Assembly: GCA_020633075.1 (NCBI GenBank)
Contig: JACKEI010000001.1
Location: forward strand, 806,001 to 870,000
Direction of reading: 5' to 3'
Length of the DNA: 64,000 nucleotides
Source of the DNA: Sandaracinaceae bacterium
Lineage (GTDB): Bacteria > Myxococcota_A > Polyangia > Polyangiales > Houyiibacteriaceae
This document shows, piece by piece, positions 18,801 to 25,610 of the stretch; positions within the stretch are counted from its first letter, which is position 1; the number at the start of each line of letters is the position of its first letter. A program made the translations under genes and the position numbers. The notes under the pieces were generated by a model, which searched no databases, had not been told where the DNA came from, and saw nothing but the letters and a program-made list of their open reading frames with translations.

Positions 18801-21387
18801 CGGCGGCCTCCTTCTCACGTCCCAGCGTGTCCAGCAGCGCAGCCTGCTGGACGTACAGGTCGCGCAGGGCCTCGTGCTCCGCGTCGGTCTCCGCCTCGCT
18901 GGTGGCGCCGAGGGCCCCCAGCACGTCGGCCAGCTCCGCTTCGTCCCCCTCGCCCAGCAGTCGCCGCAGCGCCTCGAGGGTCTCCGTGTCGCTCGCGCCG
19001 CCCGCGTCGTCGCGAACCTTGCGCCACGCCTGGAGCGCGTCGGTCTCTCGCCCCGGCAGCCCCAGCAGCGCCCGCGCGATGGTCCGCCGCAGCTCCGCCT
19101 GCGCGCCCGGATCGGTCTCGATGGCGAGCTTCTCCTGCATGAGCGCGATCCACTGCTCGGAGCGCCCGGCCCGCGTGTAGAGAGGCGCGATGGCGTCCAT
19201 GGCCGCGGCGTCGCGCGGGTCCAGCTGCAGCGCCCGCTCGAGGTGCGCGATGGCCTGCTCGTCATCGCCGAGGCGGTCTGTGTACAGCGTCGCCACGCGG
19301 CGCAGCAGGGCGCCGCGCGCGGCGTCGTCGTCCGCCAGGTCCACGCGCCGCAGCAGCACGTCGGCCAGCTTCTCGGGCCGGTCCAGCCGTTCGCTCACGC
19401 GCTCCAGGGCGTCCAGCGCGCCCGTGTCGGCGGGCGCCAAGGCCGCCCACTGGGTCGCCGCAAAGAGCGCGTCTTCGGGGTTCTTGAGCTTCTCCTCGCA
19501 CAGCTGGGTCAGCGTGGACCAGGCCGCCACGCGCGCGTCTTCCGCCTCGTTCTTGTCTTGCCCGCGCTGCTTCAGCAGCGGCGCCAGGCTCTGCCACGAC
19601 TCGCGCGCGGTCAGCAGGTCGATCAGCTCGCCGCGCACCGCCGCGTCGTCCGGCCGCAGGTTGCGCAGCGCGTTCAGCGCCACGATGCAGGCCTCGTTGT
19701 CCTGTCGCATGTCCCGCTGCACGCGCGCGATGCGCCGCAGCAGCACCACCTGGGCCTTCTCGTCGGTGACGTGACCCAGCTGCCGCTCCAGCATGTCCAC
19801 CACGTCGTCCCAGCGCTCCGCCTTCTCCAGCAAGCGCAGCAGCTCCACGCGCGGTTGGGTGTCCTGCGGGGATAGCGCCCCGATGGCGCGCCACGCTCCA
19901 ACGGCCCCGTCCACGTCGCCCAGCTCGGCTTCACAGAGCTGCGCCACGGCGTGCAGCAGCTCCACGCGACGCGGCGTCTCCACGGCCGGGTTGCTCGCGC
20001 CCGCGTGCAGCAGGTCGCGCGCGCCAGCGAGGTCGCCCGCCGCCTTGCGCAACGTCACCAGCATCTCGATGGCGACGGCGTTGCTCGGGTCCAGGGACAG
20101 GAGCTCGGTCGCGATGATCTCTGCGCGCTCCAGGTTGCCAGCCGCGTGGAACTTCTTGACGCGGTCCTGCATGCGCGGCAGCCGCTCGTCTAGCGGCATG
20201 GCTGCCATGGAGACCGAGAGCGCACGCTCGGCGTCGTCGTCACGGCCGGCGTCGCGGTAGAGCCGCACGAGCGCCTGCGCGGCGTCCACGTCTCCCAACG
20301 CCAACAGCGGCTCCAGGCAGTTGATGGCGTCCGACGCCTGCCCTGCCTCCACGTACGCCGTCGCCAGGTCGCGCCGGCGGCGCCGCGCGCTCGAGCTGTC
20401 TTCGGCGGTGGCCACGAAACCCACCCAGCGGGCCGGCAGCAGGTCCGTGCGGTTGAGCTCCACCGCGAGGCTCTCCAGGTAGTCGAGCGCGGGCTCGAAG
20501 TCCGGCGCGGCGTCCAGCGCGGCGCCCGCGTAGGCCAAGCCGTGCTCCCCGCCCAGCAGCTGGGCCAGCTGGAAGAGCAGGTCCGCAGCCTCGGCGCGCT
20601 CTGCCGGCGCGTCGGGCCCGCCAACGGCGGCTTGCTCCAGCCGCAGGCTGGCCAGCTCGTGGATCACGGTCGCCTCGTCGGGGGCGATGCGCAGCGCCTC
20701 TTGCAGCGACGAGATGGCGCCCGGCAGGTCATGCGCGTGCTCACGACGGATGGTCGCAAGCTCACGCAGCAGCCCCACGCGGCGCGTGATGTCGGGCTCC
20801 GCGTTGGCTTCCATCTGGTAGAGCGGAATGGCCGCCTTCAGGTTGCCGGCCTCGCGATAGATCTCGCGCGCCGCGTAGATGGCGGCCACGCGCGTCGGGT
20901 CCAGCTCGAAGGCGTGGCGGTAGCTGGCCACGGCCTTGTCGCTGCGCTGGAAGTGCTCGATCCACACGCCCGCGACCTTCTCGTGCAGCTCGGCGATGAC
21001 GCGCGGCTCCCCCTCCAGGCGCGTGAGCGCTTTGATCCGGCGCTCGTACAGGTCGATCAGGCGACGGGCCTCGCCCGTGTGCATGAAGATCTTCTCGAGG
21101 CGCGCCGTAGCGTCGGCGTGTGAGGGCTGCCGCTCGAGCGCCTGCTCGTACACGGAGACCGCGCGCGGGAGGTCGTTGACGTAGCGCGCGATGAGATCCG
21201 CCGCTTGCACGAACGCGGTTGCCGCCGACCCGTGATCTTGCGTGCGACCCGCCCAGCCCACCAAGAGGTTGGCGAGGGACGCGTGATCCCCGATGCGATG
21301 GTAGTGCGCCCGGAGTTCCGCGAACGCGGCAGGGTCGTCAGGGTTGGCCCGCAGACGGGCGATGAGCTCCTCGGCGCTTCCAGTCAT
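15853..21387 (-). CDS. Giant tetratricopeptide-repeat protein with proline-rich and acidic C-terminal regions
   Basis: This 1844-residue protein has no signal peptide or membrane span, so it is probably cytoplasmic. Residues about 10-1450 are a chain of helical repeats with TPR spacing (motifs such as YEQALERQPSHADA and HLERALQLDPRDAAA). From about 1465 a run of aspartates opens a low-complexity acidic region containing short DAEP units. A proline-rich stretch (about 1600-1730, many PPPLP and PAPP pieces) follows, then a second acidic tail to the end. TPR arrays bind proteins, and the tails look like flexible binding or spacer regions. It stands alone, flanked by a convergent and a divergent gene. 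No function can be named. Confidence 0.8.
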   Translation of the reverse strand: MTGSAEELIARLRANPDDPAAFAELRAHYHRIGDHASLANLLVGWAGRTQDHGSAATAFVQAADLIARYVNDLPRAVSVYEQALERQPSHADATARLEKIFMHTGEARRLIDLYERRIKALTRLEGEPRVIAELHEKVAGVWIEHFQRSDKAVASYRHAFELDPTRVAAIYAAREIYREAGNLKAAIPLYQMEANAEPDITRRVGLLRELATIRREHAHDLPGAISSLQEALRIAPDEATVIHELASLRLEQAAVGGPDAPAERAEAADLLFQLAQLLGGEHGLAYAGAALDAAPDFEPALDYLESLAVELNRTDLLPARWVGFVATAEDSSSARRRRRDLATAYVEAGQASDAINCLEPLLALGDVDAAQALVRLYRDAGRDDDAERALSVSMAAMPLDERLPRMQDRVKKFHAAGNLERAEIIATELLSLDPSNAVAIEMLVTLRKAAGDLAGARDLLHAGASNPAVETPRRVELLHAVAQLCEAELGDVDGAVGAWRAIGALSPQDTQPRVELLRLLEKAERWDDVVDMLERQLGHVTDEKAQVVLLRRIARVQRDMRQDNEACIVALNALRNLRPDDAAVRGELIDLLTARESWQSLAPLLKQRGQDKNEAEDARVAAWSTLTQLCEEKLKNPEDALFAATQWAALAPADTGALDALERVSERLDRPEKLADVLLRRVDLADDDAARGALLRRVATLYTDRLGDDEQAIAHLERALQLDPRDAAAMDAIAPLYTRAGRSEQWIALMQEKLAIETDPGAQAELRRTIARALLGLPGRETDALQAWRKVRDDAGGASDTETLEALRRLLGEGDEAELADVLGALGATSEAETDAEHEALRDLYVQQAALLDTLGREKEAAAALRAALDADPEHMPSVLRLVAICDAAEDHPGLVDALERQMAITEDPDLRVPIAQRVITLSREVLNTPERAVPGYVAWVTAEPAALEPLVGLAEVYGLTGQHEYQRDVLDRLVAVAHAEGPSVAYAHAIEAAKVCEEQLEDAEGAYTRLLPGMLAGHEPSHQALRTLALATGRAGTLADLYAGMAHQLGEAEGAKARWLDAAEVYADHAKDPQKALESLLRAFALDLDDSDLLDRVDAAATAQKAFPRLEQVYETLIRRAEAAEDKVALLVRHAGLLETKAGAPSEALDRILRAMNLTPLDDALLERAEALAAATNRPADLLPALDRRAGTYSDPTEAVPAVLHAARYAATNVGDHEAAMRYVRKATSLAHGDGEALAQIETLVASMDDAAGGDTLRRALIAAYRETAEFAGPKGVAALLRAADLLASLGSHAEARATVEQGVRAAPLDDDAYARLVALSPASDEQAKLDKLLEELIDDALDAKIAGTLYRRRAELLVGRGQHSEAADVFQQLLTLDGHDQAARDALLASLEAAERFQDLTMAIEGDIRRNTDAAHKLQMRRRLAAVWEGPLSNRYEALDVWKQVLREAPRDEEALAAIERLERASRRPDDDDDDLLSAPIVDDFGDAVGVVGEVDSGEHDGDGTATETEADDVDAASVAEEAPEELTNPSIVLPESEPEAADVAAEVQAEPAEETVQAVEAELGAELEAADEPALDAEPDAEPDAEADGGVVTSAPAAAESVEAPAARPPAPSVKPPPVAPPVLPPRAPSTPPAPTTRSSAPPPPPSERPAPISVRPSVPPPLPPAPPPLPAVPSPPRPSALPPLPGFAAATRSAPRAAPPLPRTSVAPPLPTARSVPPPPLPVRSAAPDSEFTDEVTSTSRHDSEPAPAAIQEAEGMLDPFETGRVSFPSDDGIFVGGDGMTESQVAALPKDDVEALDGDDMEMMELDDEEIVDLDGDDDVLDVTSNEFDLAELPEEDGK

Positions 21388-21506
21388 GGAGGCGAGACGG
21401 TATCACGAGGGCACCCCCGGATGACTAGCATTGTCCGACACCGCGGTAGCTTTCCCTTCATGGGCGCGCGGTGGCGTGGAAGGGGGCAGGGGGTCATAAC
21501 GCGCCC

Positions 21507-22091
21507 ATGCAGCCCGCAGCCGACCCCATCGCGTGGTTCCACACTCTCTACGCCGACGCGCTGCGCGGCGAGTCCTTCGAGCCGGACCGCGCCGCGCTCG
21601 CCACAGCCGACGCGCAGGGGGTCCCCTCGGTGCGCTTCGTGCTGGTGCGCGACGTGAGCGCCGACGGCTTCGTGTTCTACACCCACCGAGACAGCCGCAA
21701 GGGGCGCGAGCTGGCCCGCGGCGTGGCCGCGCTGGCCTATCACTGGGCGTCGACGGGCGTGCAGGTGCGCGTGGAGGGACCCGTGCGTGAAGCCCCCGAC
21801 AGCGTCAGCGACGCCTACTTCGCGGGGCGGCCCCGCGGGAGCCAAGTCGGTGCCTGGGGCTCTCCCCAGAGCCAGGAGATCCCAGACCGGGACACCCTGG
21901 ACGCCCGCGTGCGGGAGGCCGAGCAGCGCTTCGACGGCAAGGATGTCCCCAGGCCGCCGCGCTGGGGTGGCTACCAGCTGGTGCCCACCACCGTCGAGTT
22001 CTGGTTCGCCGACCCGAACCGCCTCCACGACCGCTTCGAGTACACGCGCACGGGCAGCGGCCCGTGGACCGTGCGGCGCCTGGCCCCCTGA
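21507..22091 (+). CDS. pdxH: Pyridoxamine 5'-phosphate oxidase
   Basis: This 194-residue FMN enzyme oxidises pyridoxamine or pyridoxine 5'-phosphate to pyridoxal 5'-phosphate. Family motifs are present: PSVRFVLVRDV and FVFYTHRDSRKGREL bind FMN, GSQVGAWGSPQSQ follows, and the C-terminus carries PPRWGGYQLVPTTVEFW and the RLHDRFEYTR substrate and FMN segment. ATG 21507 gives the usual compact length; the frame is open to 21471 without similarity. It is divergent from the TPR gene and followed directly by a GC-rich hairpin, so it is likely a single-gene transcript. Confidence 0.92.
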   Translation: MQPAADPIAWFHTLYADALRGESFEPDRAALATADAQGVPSVRFVLVRDVSADGFVFYTHRDSRKGRELARGVAALAYHWASTGVQVRVEGPVREAPDSVSDAYFAGRPRGSQVGAWGSPQSQEIPDRDTLDARVREAEQRFDGKDVPRPPRWGGYQLVPTTVEFWFADPNRLHDRFEYTRTGSGPWTVRRLAP

Positions 22092-22093
22092 GG

Positions 22094-22116
22094 GCGCGGG
22101 CTCACGACGCCCGCGC
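22094..22116 (+). terminator. GC-rich hairpin just after pdxH
   Basis: GCGCGGGC (22094-22101) pairs perfectly with GCCCGCGC (22109-22116) across a seven-base loop. It starts three bases after the pdxH stop and lies in a convergent gap. No U-run follows, so it may be a weak or Rho-assisted terminator or an mRNA 3' stabiliser. In such GC-rich DNA a chance stem is possible, but the position fits. Confidence 0.45.
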
Positions 22117-22169
22117 GCGGCATACGGTGGTCAGCGGACCGAGGGCGAGGGCTCGAGAGACGCCTGCGC

Positions 22170-22604
22170 TCAGCTCGAGACGTACTTGTCCACGGTCAGC
22201 GCCCAGCGGATCTCATCGATGATGTCCGACAGTTCGTCCGCGTCCTTCTCGTACGTGACCTCGTGCCAGACGTCCAAGACGCGTGACGCGTCCACCGGGT
22301 CCAGCACCTTGATGGTCTTGGCGTCCGCCTCGGCGTAGCCGCGCTCGCCAGCGCTCTGGCCCACCATGCTGCGGACGCGGTCGAAGAGCTGCTCGGCGAG
22401 CTCGTTGGGGAAGTCGGACCGCTGGGTGCGCGCCGTGAAGGACACGCGAGCGTGCTCCTCCAAGCGCAGACGAACACCCGAGTCCATGATGTGAAAGCGC
22501 ACGCGCTCAGCGATGTGGATTTCGCGATCGTCCGTGCGATAGACCTCGACACCGGCTTGGTGGAGAGCGGACTGGAGGCTGCTGAGATCGGCGGGGCGGG
22601 ACAC
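22170..22604 (-). CDS. Conserved-looking hypothetical protein
   Basis: This is a 144-residue soluble protein with no recognised domain. The start GTG 22604 is preferred because GAGAGGA lies five bases upstream; the frame is open to 22700. The protein has mixed alpha/beta character, many charged residues, and no signal peptide, membrane helix or cysteine. Codon use is like its neighbours, so it is probably a real gene. It is convergent with pdxH and divergent from the patatin gene. No function is proposed. Confidence 0.6.
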   Translation of the reverse strand: MSRPADLSSLQSALHQAGVEVYRTDDREIHIAERVRFHIMDSGVRLRLEEHARVSFTARTQRSDFPNELAEQLFDRVRSMVGQSAGERGYAEADAKTIKVLDPVDASRVLDVWHEVTYEKDADELSDIIDEIRWALTVDKYVSS

Positions 22605-22752
22605 GCTTTCCTCTCGGATGTTCGGAATGCTGGTCAAGTCGCTACCAGGATAGCCTCTCGCCGCCAATTTCTGCAACGACGAAGCGCGCCTGGGGGTCAC
22701 GTCACCTGCCTGCGGGTTGCAGGGGGCGCCGGATGACCCCTAATTGCGCCTC

Positions 22753-24312
22753 ATGCACACCGTACTGTACGTGGGAGCACCGCTGGATGAGGGTGGCGCG
22801 CGCGAGCTGCTCCTGATGCGCGAAGGGGCGCGTCGGGCTGGCGACGGCTCCTTCGTCTACCCCCGCCCAGGCGGGAACATGCGCTTCTACACCGTCAGCG
22901 ACCCGGCCGTGGCCATGCGGGTGCTGGCGGAGCACTCCGTGGACGCGCTGGTGATCGACACCCGCGACCAGCCTCTCACGGGCGCGGCGGACAGCGCCTC
23001 CCAGCAGGGCCCCTTCGCGCTCACCCGCGCCGGGCAGCTGCTCGCGCGGCTCTTCCCGGACGACGAGCTGCACGCGGCCGTGCAGCGGGACCGCGTGATC
23101 GGCATCGTCGGCCGGGGCGGGGCGGACGCCGCGTTTCGCTTTGGCACCTACCGCATCCGGACGGTGCTGGACCAGCCCTCGCTGGACGTGCTCGAGGCGC
23201 AGATCGCGCAGCAGACGGAGCGGCTCCGCTCCGGCAAGGTGGCCATCTGCCTCGCCGGGGGCGGCGTGGAGGGCCTCTTCTACGAGATCGGCGTGCTGCG
23301 CGCCCTCGAGTCTTTCCTGGTGGACCGCGCCATCGTGGACTTCGACCTCTTCTGCGGCATCAGCGCGGGCGCGCTGATCGGCTGCATGCTGGCCAACGGC
23401 GTGGGCCCGGACGAGATCGGCCGCGGTCTGGCCGGCGGGCGCGCGCGCGTGGACCCGATCCGACGCGCGGAGATCTTCGACCCCAACCTGAAGGAGCTCG
23501 GGCCGCGCATCGCCCAGGCCGCGTCGGAGCTCGTGCGCGGGGGGGAAGGGCCGCGTGGCGCGCTCTCCTCGCTCTTCCGCGCCGTGCCGGGCGGCATCTT
23601 CGCGGGCGACCGGCTGCGCGACTACCTGGAGCGGCACCTGACGCGCCCGGGAATGAGCAACCACTTCGACGACCTGCGTCGCCCGCTCTTCGTGGGCGCC
23701 ACGGACCAGGACACCTCTCAGGCCGTGGTCTTCGGCGAGGACGGCTTCCGTCACGTGCCCATCCACAAGGCCGTGCGCGCGTCGGCGGCGCTGGTGCCCT
23801 TCTACGCTCCCGAGCGCATCGACGGCCGCTACTACATCGACGGCGCGTTCACGCGTACCACCAACATGCGCGTGGCGGTGCGTCAGGGGGCCACCATGGT
23901 CATCCTGATCGACCCGCTGGTGCCGGTGTTCTCGGACACGGCGGGCCACGTGCACGGGCGCGGTGGGGTCTACTCCACCATGCAGGGGCTGAAGGCGCTC
24001 ATCAACGGGCGCTTCGACAAGGCCGTGCGCGCCATCCGCGAGATGCACCCGGAGGTGAGCTTCTACCTGTTCCGGCCGTACGGCGACGAGATGCGCATCC
24101 TGGGCGGCTCACCCATGAAGTACTTCTATAGGCGCGAGGTGGAGGACGTGGCCTACCGCAACACGGTGGACAAGATCCGCGCTTCCTACGACGACCTGCA
24201 GCGCGACTTCTCGCGGCACGGCATCACCTTCCGGGATCCGGAGGAGGCGCGCACGGAGCACCACCTAGGGGCCGCCGGGGTCTCCCGTGCCCAGCTGGGC
24301 ATCGGGCTCTGA
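22753..24312 (+). CDS. Patatin-like phospholipase family protein
   Basis: This 519-residue protein has the patatin catalytic set: oxyanion-hole GGGVEG (about 169-174), nucleophile elbow GISAG (S204), and the Asp of the dyad in IDGAFTRT (about D363). Patatins are acyl hydrolases of phospholipids and other lipids. About 150 residues precede the patatin domain and have no clear family; they contain VIGIVGRGGADAAFR. ATG 22753 is used; a TTG nine bases earlier is also possible. The C-terminal 48 bases overlap the end of the convergent redoxin gene. There is no signal peptide, so action is likely cytoplasmic or on the inner face of the membrane. Confidence 0.85.
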   Translation: MHTVLYVGAPLDEGGARELLLMREGARRAGDGSFVYPRPGGNMRFYTVSDPAVAMRVLAEHSVDALVIDTRDQPLTGAADSASQQGPFALTRAGQLLARLFPDDELHAAVQRDRVIGIVGRGGADAAFRFGTYRIRTVLDQPSLDVLEAQIAQQTERLRSGKVAICLAGGGVEGLFYEIGVLRALESFLVDRAIVDFDLFCGISAGALIGCMLANGVGPDEIGRGLAGGRARVDPIRRAEIFDPNLKELGPRIAQAASELVRGGEGPRGALSSLFRAVPGGIFAGDRLRDYLERHLTRPGMSNHFDDLRRPLFVGATDQDTSQAVVFGEDGFRHVPIHKAVRASAALVPFYAPERIDGRYYIDGAFTRTTNMRVAVRQGATMVILIDPLVPVFSDTAGHVHGRGGVYSTMQGLKALINGRFDKAVRAIREMHPEVSFYLFRPYGDEMRILGGSPMKYFYRREVEDVAYRNTVDKIRASYDDLQRDFSRHGITFRDPEEARTEHHLGAAGVSRAQLGIGL

Positions 24313-24960
24313 GCGGCCTCCGGCTCCGGCGGGCAAGCGCCGCAGCATCGCCTCGAGCGTCGCGCGCGGCAGGATGCCCGCCTCGGCCGCGCGCGGCACG
24401 CCGTCGGCGTCCAGCAGGACGAAGGTGGGCACGCCCAGCTGACCCAGCACGCTGGTGCCCTCGCTGATGGCGTTGTCCGGGTCGAAGGTGGTCTCGAAGG
24501 TGGGCGTCAGGGCGTGGACCCACGCGTCCAGCAGCATGCGCGCGTCGCGCTGCACGGCCACGGCGATGACCCGCACCTCGGGGTGCGCCCGCGTGAACGC
24601 GTCGAGGGGCGTCAGGTTGGCCTGGCTCGCGACGTCGAAGGTGGCGAAGAAGTACAGCAAGATGGGCCGCCCGCGCATGTCGCCCAGGAAGAGCAGCTCT
24701 CCGGTGGGCGTGGCCAAGGTGAGCTCCACCGCGCCCTCCACGGGGGGGCGCTCCGGCGGGTCCTCGGCTTGCGTGGTGCCTTCTTCTGCGGGGGGCGCCG
24801 CCGCGCTGCGCGGGTGCCTCGGGGGAGGGCTGCCGCCTCCACAGCCCACGGTCACGGCGCTCACCAGGGTCGCCAGCAGTGCCCACGCGCAGGACGTCCA
24901 CCCGCGTCTCGGCGTTACCAGTCCTCTCTCGCCGCGCGGGCTGGGCAGCCCCGGGCTCAC
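24265..24960 (-). CDS. Redoxin/TlpA-like lipoprotein lacking the CxxC active site
   Basis: This 231-residue protein has a signal peptide ending in a lipobox with lipid cysteine C40 (SAVTVGC followed by GGG), then a proline-rich linker. From about 77 on it has a thioredoxin-fold domain with GRPILLYFFATF, where TlpA proteins carry the CxxC. Here the site reads DVAS (about 108-111) with no cysteine. The cis-proline loop GVPTFVLLDADG is kept. It therefore has the fold but probably no disulfide chemistry, and may bind a partner or a cofactor. It overlaps the upstream Cys-rich gene by four bases and the convergent patatin gene by 48. The membrane leaflet is unknown. Confidence 0.75.
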   Translation of the reverse strand: MSPGLPSPRGERGLVTPRRGWTSCAWALLATLVSAVTVGCGGGSPPPRHPRSAAAPPAEEGTTQAEDPPERPPVEGAVELTLATPTGELLFLGDMRGRPILLYFFATFDVASQANLTPLDAFTRAHPEVRVIAVAVQRDARMLLDAWVHALTPTFETTFDPDNAISEGTSVLGQLGVPTFVLLDADGVPRAAEAGILPRATLEAMLRRLPAGAGGRSEPDAQLGTGDPGGP

Positions 24961-25610
24961 TTGCTGGACTGCCCCGTGAAGTGGTCGTCCTTGTCGGCGA
25001 AGAGCACGTTGAACGTGGTCAGGCTGCCGTAGCAGGCCGTCACGTACTGCTGCAGCTGCACCTTCTCGTCGTCGGCCAGGTTGGCGGAGCTGTTGATCTT
25101 CTGCTCCAGCACGCGGAGCTTCTCGCGCACCAGCACGATCTTCTTGAAGAACACGTCGATGGGCACGCTCTTGCTCTGCACGCCCTCACGGCCGGGCTTG
25201 AGCTCCACCTCGCCGCCGCGCCAGCGGTCGCCCAGGGACACGTCACGCACCCCCAGCTCCTCCAGCAAGACCTCGCGCAGCACCTGTTTGAATTCCGCTT
25301 GGTCCATGTCGATTCCTATCTCCTGTGGGATCGTCGGGCGCCGCTCGGGCTCGTAGCTGTTGTCGTCCTGGCCACCACCAGAGCCGCGTGGGCCGCGACG
25401 GGTGGGCTCACCGGCCACCTTCTTGCGCGCCAGCGAGCCCACGAACGACTGCCCCAGCGGCTTGTGCCGCGAGCAGGTCATGGTGTCCTTGAGGGGCGAG
25501 GGCCAGCAGCCCAGGCGGCAGTCCCCGCTGGCGCGTCCTTCGTCGTCCCGACGGAGGAAGACGAAGAATCCGCAGGTGCCGCAGCGTCCTGTGAGGTCGC
25601 GTTCGCTCAT
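24957..25610 (-). CDS. Cysteine-motif protein of unknown function
   Basis: This is a 217-residue soluble protein. The N-terminal 50 residues have cysteines at 10, 13, 31, 35 and 46 in a CxxC...CxxxC...C spacing that looks like a small metal-binding module. A flexible Gly/Arg-rich linker (about 65-95) follows. The C-terminal half is predicted mostly helical, with heptad-like leucines around EKLRVLEQKINSSANLADD. No named family is recognised. Both ends overlap neighbours by four bases (ATGA), so it is co-translated with the metallophosphoesterase before it and the redoxin-like lipoprotein after it. No signal peptide, so it should be cytoplasmic. Confidence 0.65.
   Translation of the reverse strand: MSERDLTGRCGTCGFFVFLRRDDEGRASGDCRLGCWPSPLKDTMTCSRHKPLGQSFVGSLARKKVAGEPTRRGPRGSGGGQDDNSYEPERRPTIPQEIGIDMDQAEFKQVLREVLLEELGVRDVSLGDRWRGGEVELKPGREGVQSKSVPIDVFFKKIVLVREKLRVLEQKINSSANLADDEKVQLQQYVTACYGSLTTFNVLFADKDDHFTGQSSK

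Noticed and set aside
17134..19875. A 913-codon open frame on the plus strand
   Set aside because: It is antisense to the TPR gene. Its composition (Arg, Gln, Val, His-rich) is the usual shadow of GC-rich codons and no domain is visible.
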